The translations under genes and the position numbers were made by a program. This document shows positions 8,679 to 17,553 of a stretch of 64,000 nt of DNA, in pieces. This DNA comes from Shinella fusca. GTDB lineage: Bacteria > Pseudomonadota > Alphaproteobacteria > Rhizobiales > Rhizobiaceae. The DNA is taken from positions 175,462 to 239,461 of the forward strand of contig NZ_JACHIK010000006.1 in assembly GCF_014203155.1 (NCBI RefSeq), written 5' to 3'. The notes under the pieces were generated by a model. The model ran no database searches. It saw nothing but the letters and a program-made list of their open reading frames with translations, and had not been told where the DNA came from. The first letter of the stretch is position 1, and every line of letters begins with the position of its first letter.

Positions 8679-9448
8679 GTCGTCGTCTCCTTGGCGATGC
8701 GCACCACGGTCTTGCCGCCGCCAAGCTCGGCGGCCGTGTCGTGGGGCAGGGGTTTGTCTGAAATGACCGTGTCGAATTCGGCAAGGTCGGCCAGCACATG
8801 CAGCGCCGTGTGGCCGAAGCGCCGGCTGTTGACGAGAAGGCAGGTCTGGCGGCTGGCGGCCATCATCGCCCGCTTGGTGCGCACGACGGCCTCGTCCATG
8901 TGATAGGAGAGGCGGCCGGAGGCGGCCGGGGCGGAGATGAAGGCGATGTCGGCGCGAAGGCGCGACAGGGCCTCTTCCGTGACGATGCCGAAATAGGCGT
9001 TGAACTTGGCGGAATAGACGCCGCCGAGGGCGATCAGCGTGACGCCGGAAAGGCCCTTGGCGCGCTCCATGATCGCGGCATTGTTGGTGACGATGGTGAT
9101 CGGCTTTTTTTCCGCCAGCACGTCGCCGAGGACGGAGGCCATCGAGCCGTCGTTGATCATCACCGTCATGCCGGGCTCGACGAGGCCGGCGGCCTCCTCG
9201 GCCAGTGCCCGCTTCACGTCCGCCTCCTGCAATTCGCGGAAGCGGAAATCGCTCTCGAACTGCGTGCCGGCATCGATGGTCGCGCCGCCGCGCACCTTGC
9301 GCAGCACGCCGGCCCGTTCGAGGTCGTCGAGGTCGCGGTGGACGGTCATTTTCGAGACGCCGAAGCGCGCCGCGATGTCGTCGAGTTCGACGGCCCGGCT
9401 TTCGACGAGAAGATTGATGATCTCCTGCCTGCGCTCTTCCCGTTTCAC
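8675..9448 (-). CDS. eryR: DeoR-family transcriptional regulator of the ery operon
   Basis: This 257-residue DeoR/GlpR-type repressor has an N-terminal helix-turn-helix (IAARFGVSKMTVHRDLDDLERAGVLRKVRGGA, about residues 22-55). A DeoRC sugar-phosphate-sensing domain follows with NDGSMASVLGDVL and TNNAAIMERA. In Brucella-type loci the same gene sits between eryD and eryH. It presumably senses a tetrulose phosphate and acts on the ery promoters together with EryD. The 79-bp gap upstream is AT-rich and may hold a separate promoter. The symbol rests on position and family; no binding site is proven here. Confidence 0.78.
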   Translation of the reverse strand: MKREERRQEIINLLVESRAVELDDIAARFGVSKMTVHRDLDDLERAGVLRKVRGGATIDAGTQFESDFRFRELQEADVKRALAEEAAGLVEPGMTVMINDGSMASVLGDVLAEKKPITIVTNNAAIMERAKGLSGVTLIALGGVYSAKFNAYFGIVTEEALSRLRADIAFISAPAASGRLSYHMDEAVVRTKRAMMAASRQTCLLVNSRRFGHTALHVLADLAEFDTVISDKPLPHDTAAELGGGKTVVRIAKETTT

Positions 9449-9527
9449 GGCTTCTCCCCCGCGTTTCCGCTATGGGTGTTTCATAACATCGTTTCCGATA
9501 AAATGTAACATGAAAAATGTGATTTTG
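9449..9527. promoter_or_regulatory. AT-rich gap upstream of eryR: candidate internal promoter/operator
   Basis: This 79-bp spacer is much more AT-rich than its flanks. It contains the inverted pair CATAACA (9482-9488) / TGTTATG (9526-9532, running into the eryD end), a short dyad ATCG-TTTC-CGAT and repeated (A/G)TAACAT motifs. These features fit an internal promoter for eryR-eryH-eryI under DeoR or SorC control. No unambiguous -35/-10 pair could be fixed. Confidence 0.4.
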
Positions 9528-10472
9528 TTATGATGAACCTTGCAGGAGCAGGCGGGCCGTCCGCTCGTCCGTGATGAGGCCGTGCAGCTTGTTGCTGTGC
9601 AGAACGGCGCGGATGGCCTCGGTCTTGGCGGGGCCGCCGGCAATGGCGACGATCCGGTCGCCGCCGGTCTCCGAGAAGGAGGCGGCAAGGGTGCGGGCCG
9701 TCACCGAGGTTTCGAGGATGCGGCCCTTGCCGTCGAAGAAATGGCCGAGCAGTTCGCCGACGCCGCCGAGCGCGGCGATCTCCTCCAGTTCGTCCGGCTG
9801 CAGCATGCCGGAGGTGACGAGATGGGCCTGGTTGTCGACGGTGCCTATGCCGACGATCTTGAGGTCGGCGCTGCGGGCAAGGTCGAACACCTCGCTGACG
9901 CCGCGCTGGGAAAGCAGCACCTCGCGGTCCTCCTCCGTATTGGCGAAGAAGGGCACGGGCATCACATAGGCCTGCGTGCCCGTCTTGGCCGCGAGGCGGT
10001 GCATGACGTCGTAGGGGTTGGCCGCATAGTTGCGGGTGAGGCCGCCGAGCAGGGAGACGAAGCGTATGTTGCCGGCGCCGATGCGCGGCAGGTGACGGAC
10101 GGCGGCCGAGAGCGTGCGGCCATGGCCGAAGCCGATGACGGCGGCTTCCCCGCGCTCGATCTCGCGGCGCAGGAAATCCGCGCCGACATGGCCGAGCGTC
10201 GTCAGCGCCAGCGCGTCGTCGTCGACATCGGGCGCGACCTCGCAATAGTCGAGCCCGTAGCGCTCGGAAAGCGCCACCTCCAGGTTGACGCATTCGGCGA
10301 TATCGCCGTCGATGCTGACCTTCACCACGCCCTCGGCGACCGCGCGCGCGATCAGCCGGTGCGCCTTCACCGAGGGAATGCCGAGCCGCTTGGCGACGGC
10401 GGACTGGGTGAACCCCCCGATATAGTGCAGCCAGGCGGCGCGGACGGCGAGGGAATCTTCGTTGTCGGTCAT
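9528..10472 (-). CDS. eryD: SorC-family erythritol-responsive repressor EryD
   Basis: This 314-residue SorC/DeoR-superfamily regulator has an N-terminal HTH (YIGGFTQSAVAKRLGIPSVKAHRLIARAVAEGVV). A C-terminal sugar-binding domain follows, with VIGFGHGRTLSAAVRHLP and GIGTVDNQAHLVTSGML. In Brucella, EryD represses eryABCD and erythritol relieves it. The start ATG10472 has AGGACATCGCCG ahead of it. It follows eryC by about 60 nt in the same operon, as in Brucella. Confidence 0.88.
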   Translation of the reverse strand: MTDNEDSLAVRAAWLHYIGGFTQSAVAKRLGIPSVKAHRLIARAVAEGVVKVSIDGDIAECVNLEVALSERYGLDYCEVAPDVDDDALALTTLGHVGADFLRREIERGEAAVIGFGHGRTLSAAVRHLPRIGAGNIRFVSLLGGLTRNYAANPYDVMHRLAAKTGTQAYVMPVPFFANTEEDREVLLSQRGVSEVFDLARSADLKIVGIGTVDNQAHLVTSGMLQPDELEEIAALGGVGELLGHFFDGKGRILETSVTARTLAASFSETGGDRIVAIAGGPAKTEAIRAVLHSNKLHGLITDERTARLLLQGSS

Positions 10473-10532
10473 CGGCGATGTCCTGTCTTGCGCTCCCGGT
10501 TGGGCTGTCCTAGCCGCCGCGGGTGGAGACGA

Positions 10533-11468
10533 TCAACCTATATTGAGATCGGCCGCGCCGGTATCGATATGCGGGGCCCAGAAGGCGATGCTTTCGGCGA
10601 TCTGCGGAATGACCTCGCGGTCGTTCGGCTCGCGCTCCTTGAAGGAGAGCTCGAGGCAGATCTCGTTGTCGGCGGCCCCGCCCTCGGCGAAGGCCTTCAG
10701 CAGCGGTTCCGGCTGGATGCGCCCCCTGGCGTTGAAGGCGGCGGTGAAGGGCCGGTGCCCGCCCTTGTCCATCAGGCTCTGCTTGATGTGGATGATCGGC
10801 GAGACCTTCGGCACCGCGCGCGCCCAGGCATAGGGATCGTAGTCGTCGGGATTGTCGGAGGTGACGTCGCCGTGGTCGATGTCGGCCATCATCCACATGG
10901 GGACGGCCATGCCGGCGGCGGTCAACCGGTCCTGGAGGGCAAGACAGCTTTCGATCGTCTCGCCGAATTCGCGGCCGATGCTCATCGGCTCCCAGAAGAC
11001 ATAGGAAAGGCCGGCATCCTTCGCGTGCTCGGCCACCTCGGCCCAGCAGTCGATGGCGATGCGGATCAGGTCCTCGCGGCGGGCCGGGTCGTCGTAATCC
11101 CTGTAGGTGAAGATGGCGAACTGGGTGCCGACGGAGGCGCCGCCGAGGTCGCCGATGATGTCGGCGAAGGTCTTGAACCAGTCGACATAGTAGCGCCGCA
11201 CATCCGCATCCGGATGGCCGAAATGGTTGAGGCGGCCATAGGGGCCGGTCATGCCGGAGGTGACGCGAACGCCCGTGCGCCGGAGGGCTCGTCCCATCTG
11301 CCGCGTCAGCCGGCGGATCGTCGCGCCGTTCCAGCTCGGATTGATGAATTCGTGGGTGAGCTGGAGGTCGCGCAGCTTGAGGTCCCGCGCGACGGTCTCG
11401 ATCAGGTCGTCGGGATCGGCGAAGCGGTTGACCAGCGGATTGGTGTTGAGCGAGAGCGTCAGCGGCAT
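10533..11468 (-). CDS. eryC: Tetrulose-phosphate racemase/epimerase EryC (xylose-isomerase-like TIM barrel)
   Basis: This 311-residue AP-endonuclease-2/xylose-isomerase-superfamily protein carries candidate metal-ligand segments WEPMSIGREFG, MMADIDHGD, PIIHIKQS and ICLELSF. EryC was once thought a dehydrogenase, but the Brucella enzyme interconverts L- and D-tetrulose phosphate in erythritol breakdown. ATG11468 begins MPLTLSLNTNPLVNRF, and the stop of eryB lies 8 nt upstream. In-frame sequence upstream of this ATG is antisense-like run-through and is excluded. The order eryB-eryC-eryD is conserved. Confidence 0.88.
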   Translation of the reverse strand: MPLTLSLNTNPLVNRFADPDDLIETVARDLKLRDLQLTHEFINPSWNGATIRRLTRQMGRALRRTGVRVTSGMTGPYGRLNHFGHPDADVRRYYVDWFKTFADIIGDLGGASVGTQFAIFTYRDYDDPARREDLIRIAIDCWAEVAEHAKDAGLSYVFWEPMSIGREFGETIESCLALQDRLTAAGMAVPMWMMADIDHGDVTSDNPDDYDPYAWARAVPKVSPIIHIKQSLMDKGGHRPFTAAFNARGRIQPEPLLKAFAEGGAADNEICLELSFKEREPNDREVIPQIAESIAFWAPHIDTGAADLNIG

Positions 11469-11476
11469 GGTCGTCC

Positions 11477-12988
11477 TCAGGCCGCGGCGAGCCGGGCGGC
11501 GTTGAACCAGTCGGCGAAGGCCGCGCGCTCGCCTTCCGTCAGGTGGAGGTAATGTTTCGTGCGGCGGTAGAGGATGTCCTCCGGCGTTTCCGCCCATTCG
11601 CTGGCGACGAGATAGCGCGCTTCCGCCTCGTAGAACCGGCCGCCGAAATGCCGGCCGAGCCCTTCGAGGCTCGCGGCGCTGCCGACGACCGCCTTCGTGC
11701 GGGTGCCGTAGAGGCGGCCGTAGTGATGCACCAGACTGCGCGGCATCCACGGGTAATTGTCGCGCAGGCTGTTGGCGAAGGTCTCGTAGTCGGCGTTCGG
11801 CATGTCGCCGCCGGGAAGCGGGGCCTTCTCCGTCCAGTCGCCGCCCATGGTCGGGAAGATGTGCTTGAGCCGATGCATGCCGCGCTCGGCAAGCTCGCGG
11901 AAGGTGGTGATCTTGCCGCCGAAGACGTTGAGCAGCGGCGCGCCGCCCGTCTCGTCGAGGTCGAAGACATAGTCGCGCGTGACGGCCGAGGGGTTGCCCT
12001 TGCCGTCGTCGAAGAGCGGGCGCACGCCGGAGAAGGAATGCAGCACGTCCTGCCGGCGCAGCTTCTCCTTGAAGTAGCGGTTCACGGCCTTCAGCAGGTA
12101 GTCGATTTCGCTCTCGTCGGCCGAGACGTCCTCGGCGCGGCCTTCGTAGGCGATGTCGGTGGTGCCGATCAGCGCCTTGTCGCCCTCGTAGGGGTTGATG
12201 AAGATGACGCGCTTGTCGTGGTTCTGCACGAGATAGGCGTTCGCCCCCGCCCAGAACTTCGGCACGATGATATGGCTGCCCTTGACGAGGCGCACGTTGC
12301 GCGTGGAATTCGAGCCGGCGACGCGGTTGATGACGTCCGACACCCAGGGGCCGGCGCAGTTGACGAGGCATTTGGCGCGGAAGGTGCGGGTCTCGCCGGT
12401 CACGCTGCTCTTCGTCGTCACGGTCCAGCCGCCGTTCTCGCGGCGGGCGGAGACGGCGGGCGAGCGGGTCAGCACAAGGGCGCCCTTCTCGGCGGCGCCG
12501 ACGGCGTTGAGCGTGACGAGGCGGGCGTCGTCCACCCAGCAGTCGGAATATTCGAAGCCGCGCGTATACCGGTCGAGGATGGGCGTGCCTTCGGGATCGC
12601 GCGCAAGGTCGAGCGTGCGCGTGCCCGGCAGCTTCCTGCGTCCACCGAGATGGTCGTAGAGGAAGAGGCCGAGCCGCACGAGCCAGGCCGGCCGGTCCTC
12701 GGGGCTGTGCGGCAGCACGAAGCGCATCGGCCAGATGATGTGCGGGGCGGCATTGAGCAGCACTTCGCGCTCGATCAGCGCCTCGCGCACCAGGCGGAAT
12801 TCGTAGTATTCGAGATAGCGAAGGCCGCCGTGCACGAGCTTGCCGGAGCGCGAGGAGGTGCCCTCGGCAAGGTCGTCCTTCTCGCAGAGCACGACCTTCA
12901 GCCCGCGCCCCGCCGCATCGCGCGCAAGGCCGGCGCCGTTGATGCCGCCGCCGATCACGAAGAGGTCGATGGGTTCGGGCTCGTTCAT
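11477..12988 (-). CDS. eryB: Erythritol-phosphate dehydrogenase EryB (GlpD family)
   Basis: This 503-residue FAD enzyme starts LFVIGGGINGAGLARDAAGRGLKV (Rossmann GxGxxG, residues about 8-30), followed by GTSSRSGKLVHGGLRYLE, the flavin-binding pattern of glycerol-3-phosphate dehydrogenases. EryB oxidises L-erythritol 4-phosphate to the tetrulose phosphate (L-erythrulose 1-phosphate) and passes electrons to the respiratory chain. It lies between eryA and eryC. A homologous GlpD-like gene occurs at 22225-23898, so this genome encodes at least two such enzymes. GlpD itself is the main alternative, but the complete ery context argues against it. Confidence 0.9.
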   Translation of the reverse strand: MNEPEPIDLFVIGGGINGAGLARDAAGRGLKVVLCEKDDLAEGTSSRSGKLVHGGLRYLEYYEFRLVREALIEREVLLNAAPHIIWPMRFVLPHSPEDRPAWLVRLGLFLYDHLGGRRKLPGTRTLDLARDPEGTPILDRYTRGFEYSDCWVDDARLVTLNAVGAAEKGALVLTRSPAVSARRENGGWTVTTKSSVTGETRTFRAKCLVNCAGPWVSDVINRVAGSNSTRNVRLVKGSHIIVPKFWAGANAYLVQNHDKRVIFINPYEGDKALIGTTDIAYEGRAEDVSADESEIDYLLKAVNRYFKEKLRRQDVLHSFSGVRPLFDDGKGNPSAVTRDYVFDLDETGGAPLLNVFGGKITTFRELAERGMHRLKHIFPTMGGDWTEKAPLPGGDMPNADYETFANSLRDNYPWMPRSLVHHYGRLYGTRTKAVVGSAASLEGLGRHFGGRFYEAEARYLVASEWAETPEDILYRRTKHYLHLTEGERAAFADWFNAARLAAA

Positions 12989-13037
12989 CTCTAGTCTCCT
13001 TCAGCGCCGGCCAACGGGCGGCGCAATCGTCGTTTCG

Positions 13038-14588
13038 TCAGCGCGCGGCGAGGATGTCCCAGGCCGGCGCGATGCCCCGGCGCACCTCGGAATAGGCGGC
13101 GAAGAGCCGTGTCATGCGGTCGATGTCCCCGGGCTTCGGCCGTTCGGCCTCGCCGAGCTCGGGCGTCACCCAGTCGGCGATGCAATCGTCCATCGTGCGG
13201 TAGGCGCCGATGGCGACGGCGGCCATCATCGAGGCGCCGGCAGCGCCCGCCTCCTCGCGCGTCGAGACGCGCACCGGCGCGCCGAGCGCTGCGGCGAGCG
13301 TGCCGCGCAGCGAGGCCGAGCGGGCGGCGCCGCCGCTGATGCGCAGCTCCGGGGGCAGGGCGCCCATGGCGGCGTAGCAGTCGCGCGTCGCCATGCCGAG
13401 GCCTTCCACGACGGCGCGCACGAGGTCCGGGTAGCGGTGGCGGCTGGAAAGGCCGGTGAAATTGGCGCGGGCGCGGGCGTTCACGAACGGCCCGCGCTCG
13501 CCGGCCTCGGAGATATAGGGGTGGTAGAGCACGTTGCCGGGCTTGCTCATGGCGAACCACTGGTCGACGCGGCCGATCATGTCGGTAAGGCTTGCCGCGA
13601 CGCCGAACTCGCCGAGAAGATCGGCGCCGAGCTGCAGCAGCCAGTCGAGGTTGATCGTCGCGCCCATGTTGGTCTGCACCTGCGTGACGATGTCGGGGAT
13701 CGGCAGGGCGATGACGTAGCCGGTGCGCTCGGCGTTCAGCACGACGTCGGCGACGGCCTTCGCCTGGAGATGAACGCCCGTCGAGCCGATGGCGGAGCAG
13801 GCGGCGTTGCGGCCTTCGCTGCGCACGCCCGCGCCGAGCGCCGTCATGCACATGTCGACATAGCCGAGGCAGACCGGCGTGCCGGCTTTAAGGCCCGAGG
13901 CGGCAGCCGCCTCCGCCGTCAGCGGATGGGAGATTTCCGTGCCGTCGATGACCTCCGGCAGCAGGCGCCGGAGATGCGTGAGGCCGAGGGCGGCGAGCAC
14001 GTCGCCGTCATAGCGGCGGGTGCGGAAATTGCCGAAGGTGAAGCTGACTTCCGAGGGGTCGGTGGCGCGCACGCCCGTCAGGTTGAGATAGAGCCAGTCC
14101 TTGCAGTGCATCGCGGTTTCCGCGCCGGCGATGAGGTCCGGGCAATGGCGGTCCATATGGGCGAGCTGCGCGCCCTGCTGGCAGGTGTTGAGGCCGGTGC
14201 CGGTCGCCTCGAAGCGCTGGCGGTCGGCCTCGCTTGCGGCAAGGCGCTCGACGGTCGGCGCCGCGCGGGCGTCGAGCCAGAGCCAGGCATCGCCGACGGG
14301 ACGGTTTCCCGCGCCGACGAGCCAGGTGCCGTCGCCCTGCGCGGTGACGGCGATGGCGGTGGTGCGCGCCGCCAGATTGTCCACCTTCTCGCCGAGCCCG
14401 CGCAGGGCGCGCGTGCAGTCGAGCCAGGTCTGGTCGAGGGATTGCGTGACGGAGCCGTCGTCGCCGGTCGTATAGGTGTTGCGGACGGACGCGCTGGCGA
14501 TCTGCCGGCCGGCGAGCGTGAAGGCGACGGCCTTCATGACGGAGGTGCCGGCGTCGATGCCGACGATCAGGTCCATCGTCTCAGCCAC
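13038..14588 (-). CDS. eryA: Erythritol kinase EryA (FGGY family)
   Basis: This 516-residue FGGY carbohydrate kinase has the N-terminal phosphate loop LIVGIDAGTSVMKAVAF and the C-terminal RISGGAARSASLRGTLAAALGAPV. EryA phosphorylates erythritol to L-erythritol 4-phosphate, the entry step of the pathway. The start is taken as GTG14588 because GGAG (14596-14599) is spaced 7 nt before it; ATG14576 (MDLIVGIDAG) is the alternative, four codons later. It is the first gene of the seven-gene minus-strand operon, transcribed away from the importer operon. Confidence 0.9.
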   Translation of the reverse strand: MAETMDLIVGIDAGTSVMKAVAFTLAGRQIASASVRNTYTTGDDGSVTQSLDQTWLDCTRALRGLGEKVDNLAARTTAIAVTAQGDGTWLVGAGNRPVGDAWLWLDARAAPTVERLAASEADRQRFEATGTGLNTCQQGAQLAHMDRHCPDLIAGAETAMHCKDWLYLNLTGVRATDPSEVSFTFGNFRTRRYDGDVLAALGLTHLRRLLPEVIDGTEISHPLTAEAAAASGLKAGTPVCLGYVDMCMTALGAGVRSEGRNAACSAIGSTGVHLQAKAVADVVLNAERTGYVIALPIPDIVTQVQTNMGATINLDWLLQLGADLLGEFGVAASLTDMIGRVDQWFAMSKPGNVLYHPYISEAGERGPFVNARARANFTGLSSRHRYPDLVRAVVEGLGMATRDCYAAMGALPPELRISGGAARSASLRGTLAAALGAPVRVSTREEAGAAGASMMAAVAIGAYRTMDDCIADWVTPELGEAERPKPGDIDRMTRLFAAYSEVRRGIAPAWDILAAR

Positions 14589-15349
14589 GGCGCAGCTCCA
14601 TCGATCCCGCGCCGGCATCCGCCGCTTCGCCCGACCTCAAACAAGGCATTCGATCCTCCCGACCGTCTCCCGCGAAAGCGCGTGCGTTCCTCTGGCTTCT
14701 CCTGCCGTGGAACGTAACACGAGCCCTCCGGATTTCGCAAAAGAACATACCATAAAGTTATCATGTGTCTCGAAAAATTTTTCGTGCTTTGAATTTTTTT
14801 TCAGATATGATGGAAGAACAGAAGGTATGAGGCGCGGCTGGTTTTCCGTCGATGCCTGACATTGCTGAGGCCGTTCTTCGCTGTCGCCATGCGGATGGCC
14901 GTGCTCGGCCATGTCGGTCGAAATCTTGTGTTTTTACAATTAAATCAGCGGCATGACGCAACCGCTCCTGCTTTCCCGGCTGAAGGCGGACGGGGAGAGG
15001 CCATTTGTCGCCGGATTTCCGGAGGGGCGCGAAGGCCTGCATGGAAAAGAGCGGATGGAAAGCGCTTCCGCTGCAAAAGGCCGATTGACAGGCTGTGTTA
15101 ATTTAACATATATGTTGCGACATATAACACGTATATATCGCAAGTGCGAAAATATGTGCAATGCAGCGCAAGGCGGATGAGGAGATCCGGCCGGCGCCGT
15201 TCAGGGAGGACGTCATGACAGGTTCTGCTCGGAAAGCGTCGACATGCGGCCGGTGCGCCGTGGATGCGGCGTCGATCCCGTTCCCGCCATCGTCCCCGTG
15301 CGGGCGCTCCCGCTGACGCTTCCACCGTTCAACCGCAAGGCCGACCGAC
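14589..15349. promoter_or_regulatory. Divergent ery regulatory region (eryA versus importer)
   Basis: About 760 bp with no supportable gene; two short overlapping reading frames lack convincing ribosome sites or family features. Two AT-rich islands stand out against GC-rich flanks. At 14740-14815, near eryA, there is a perfect 14-bp palindrome CGAAAAATTTTTCG (14771-14784). At 15085-15160 there is a promoter plus operator-like dyad facing the importer. EryD and EryR encoded downstream of eryA are the obvious candidates to bind here. Confidence 0.6.
15085..15143 (+). promoter_or_regulatory. Promoter and operator-like dyad of the erythritol importer operon
   Basis: TTGACA (15085-15090) is followed after 16-18 bases by CATATA/TATATG inside the perfect palindrome AACATATATGTT (15105-15116). 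Directly downstream, over the expected start site, lies an inverted repeat: TTGCGACATATA (15115-15126) and TATATATCGCAA (15132-15143), with arms matching 11/12 around a 5-nt centre. The geometry is that of a repressor site blocking initiation. Confidence 0.6.
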
Positions 15350-16003
15350 ATGACTGACGCCACGCTCTCCAAATCGCCCCGCCCCGCTGCGCGCAGCTAT
15401 CGCTGGTTCGGCGTCGCCGCCGCGGTCGTGCTGGTCGGCGCCATGGCCTTCGACACGAAGATCGTGCGCATCGGCTCGGAAAACGACGTCCGGGTGCAGA
15501 AGTTCTCCCCGCAGGCCTTCGGCGCCGAGCAGTTCCCGCTGATCCAGCAGAGCGTCGAGACGCGCGCCGTCGATGCCGTCGAGCTGGCGCAGGCGATCGC
15601 CGCCGACAAGAAGGCCGCCGGCGAGAAATACGGCGTGGCGACCTCCACGGGCCCCGTTCTTCCGGTCAAGTTCACCGGCGTGATCGGCGAGCGCAAGGCG
15701 AACTACAACGTCGTCGCCGTCGAGGGCCTGCCGCCGGAGCTGACGGTGCGCGTCCAGACCGGCCCCGCCCTCAACGGCACGGACCTGCGCGATGCGACGG
15801 GCCAGATCGAGTTCGGCCAGTTCCGCAACCAGATCGAGTACCAGGACGCGGGCTCGGCCATCAACAACGAGGTCAAGACGGCCGTTCTCGGCGGCATCGA
15901 CCCGGCCTCGCTTTCCGGCAAGACCGTTTCGGTGATCGGCGTCTTCAAGCTGGTCAACCCGAAGAACTGGGTCGTCACGCCCGTGAGGTTCGACGTCAAA
16001 TGA
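15350..16003 (+). CDS. DUF2291 family protein of the erythritol importer operon
   Basis: This 217-residue protein has one N-terminal hydrophobic segment (about residues 16-34, after SYRWF) and a soluble remainder predicted to be periplasmic. It has no lipobox. Features shared with the second DUF2291 protein at 27812-28447 are KYGVATSTG/KYGYKAKQG, VRVQTGPALNGTDLRD/VRVSIGPAIRGTALRD and FGQFRNQIEYQ/FNAFKNQIEWAQ. Function is unknown; the family occurs next to CUT2-type sugar ATPases. It overlaps the ATPase start by ATGA, so it is probably made in proportion to the importer. A role as accessory or assembly factor of the transporter is inference. Confidence 0.85.
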   Translation: MTDATLSKSPRPAARSYRWFGVAAAVVLVGAMAFDTKIVRIGSENDVRVQKFSPQAFGAEQFPLIQQSVETRAVDAVELAQAIAADKKAAGEKYGVATSTGPVLPVKFTGVIGERKANYNVVAVEGLPPELTVRVQTGPALNGTDLRDATGQIEFGQFRNQIEYQDAGSAINNEVKTAVLGGIDPASLSGKTVSVIGVFKLVNPKNWVVTPVRFDVK

Positions 16004-17541
16004 GCGCGCTCCCCGAAACCGGCCGGACGGACGAAGTGGTGCTTGCCGCGCGCAATGTGGCGAAGTCCTACGGCAGCGTGCGCGCCCTCAAGGGCGTCAA
16101 TTTCGACATTCATCGCGGCCAGGTGACGACGCTCTTCGGCGAGAACGGCGCAGGCAAGTCGACGCTGATGAAGATCCTCTCCGGCGTCGTGCAGCCGACC
16201 TCGGGGGAAATCATTCTCGATGGAGAGCCAATCGTCTTTGCGTCGTCCTCCCAAGCACGCGATCACGGTATCTCCATCATCCATCAGGAGCTGAGCCTGG
16301 CTCCCAACATGAACGTTCGCGACAACATCTTCATGGGTCGCGAGATCATGACGGCGACGGGCGTGGATTTCGCCGAGGAAGAGCGCCAGACGCGCCTCCT
16401 GATGGAAGAACTCGAGGAGGAGATCGATCCCCTCACGCCGGTCGAGGACCTGCGCCTCGGCCAGCAGCAGATCGTCGAGATCGCCCGCGCGCTCTCGGTC
16501 AATTCGCGCATCCTGATCATGGACGAGCCGACCTCGGCGCTTTCCGCCTCGGAGGTCGAGGTGCTGTTCAAGGTTATCCGGGACCTGACCGCCCGCGGCG
16601 TTTCCATCGTCTATATCTCGCATCACTTGGAAGAGGCGCTGCAGATCACCCACCATGCGGTGGTGCTGCGCGACGGGGCGATGACGGCCTATGCCGACCG
16701 CAAGGACATCGACCTCGAATGGATCGTCCGCCATATGGTCGGCGAGAACTTCGACCTCGGCTCGCCGCCGGCCGGCTACGAAATGGGCGATGTCTCGCTG
16801 GAGATCGAGGGGCTGACGGTGCCCGATCCGGGCGGCGCGGATTATTCGGTCGTTGACGGCATGTCGCTCTCGGTGCGCGCGGGCGAGATCGTCTGCATAT
16901 ACGGCCTGATGGGCGCGGGGCGCACGGAGCTGCTCGAAACGGTCGCCGGCCGCCTCAAGGCGACGTCCGGCAAGGTCGTGCTGAAGGGCAGGGACATCAC
17001 CGGCCGGTCGATCGCCGAGTGCATCCGCGCCGGCCTCGTCCTCGTTCCGGAAGACCGCCAGCGCGACGGCCTGGTGCAGACCATGACCGTCGGGCGCAAC
17101 CTTTCGCTCGCCAGCCTTGGCGCCTTCACACGCGGCCTCTTTACCTCCGCCGCCCGCGAGGCCGATCTTGTCGGCCATGCGATCCGCAGGGTGCACATCA
17201 AGACCGACGGCGGCGCGGCGGCCATCGGCTCGCTCTCCGGCGGCAACCAGCAGAAGGTGGTCATCGGCAAGATGCTGGCGACCGACCCTGAGGTGATCCT
17301 GCTCGACGAACCGAGCCGCGGCATCGACATCGGCGCCAAGGCCGAGGTCTTCAAGCTGCTCGCCGAGCGGGCGCGGCAGGGCCTTGCCGTCGTCTACACC
17401 ACGTCCGAGCTCGGCGAATGCCTCAGCATCGCCCACCGCATCATCGTCATGCGGCGCGGCCGCATCGCCGCGGAATTCGGCCCCGACGCGACCAAAGAAC
17501 AGATCATGGCCGCCTCCGGCGAAGCCGTGCATGCCCATTAG
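16000..17541 (+). CDS. eryE: Erythritol ABC importer ATPase EryE (CUT2 type)
   Basis: This 513-residue tandem-NBD ATPase is of the RbsA/MglA kind. The first domain has Walker A GENGAGKST, signature DLRLGQQQIVEIARAL and Walker B LIMDEPTSALS. The second has a degenerate P-loop YGLMGAGRTELLE, signature LSGGNQQKVVIGKML and LLDEPSRGIDIGAK. Only the first site is expected to have the full canonical P-loop, as in the family. It energises uptake through the permease at 17554. In R. leguminosarum the importer divergent from eryABCD is EryEFG, in S. meliloti MptA-E, which also takes other polyols. Confidence 0.85.
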   Translation: MSALPETGRTDEVVLAARNVAKSYGSVRALKGVNFDIHRGQVTTLFGENGAGKSTLMKILSGVVQPTSGEIILDGEPIVFASSSQARDHGISIIHQELSLAPNMNVRDNIFMGREIMTATGVDFAEEERQTRLLMEELEEEIDPLTPVEDLRLGQQQIVEIARALSVNSRILIMDEPTSALSASEVEVLFKVIRDLTARGVSIVYISHHLEEALQITHHAVVLRDGAMTAYADRKDIDLEWIVRHMVGENFDLGSPPAGYEMGDVSLEIEGLTVPDPGGADYSVVDGMSLSVRAGEIVCIYGLMGAGRTELLETVAGRLKATSGKVVLKGRDITGRSIAECIRAGLVLVPEDRQRDGLVQTMTVGRNLSLASLGAFTRGLFTSAAREADLVGHAIRRVHIKTDGGAAAIGSLSGGNQQKVVIGKMLATDPEVILLDEPSRGIDIGAKAEVFKLLAERARQGLAVVYTTSELGECLSIAHRIIVMRRGRIAAEFGPDATKEQIMAASGEAVHAH

Positions 17542-17553
17542 GAGCGCTCCAGC

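Noticed and set aside
14953..15325. Short overlapping frames on both strands in the ery intergenic region
   Set aside because: They cross the AT-rich promoter/operator island, have no convincing ribosome sites and resemble no family; a regulatory region explains the sequence better.
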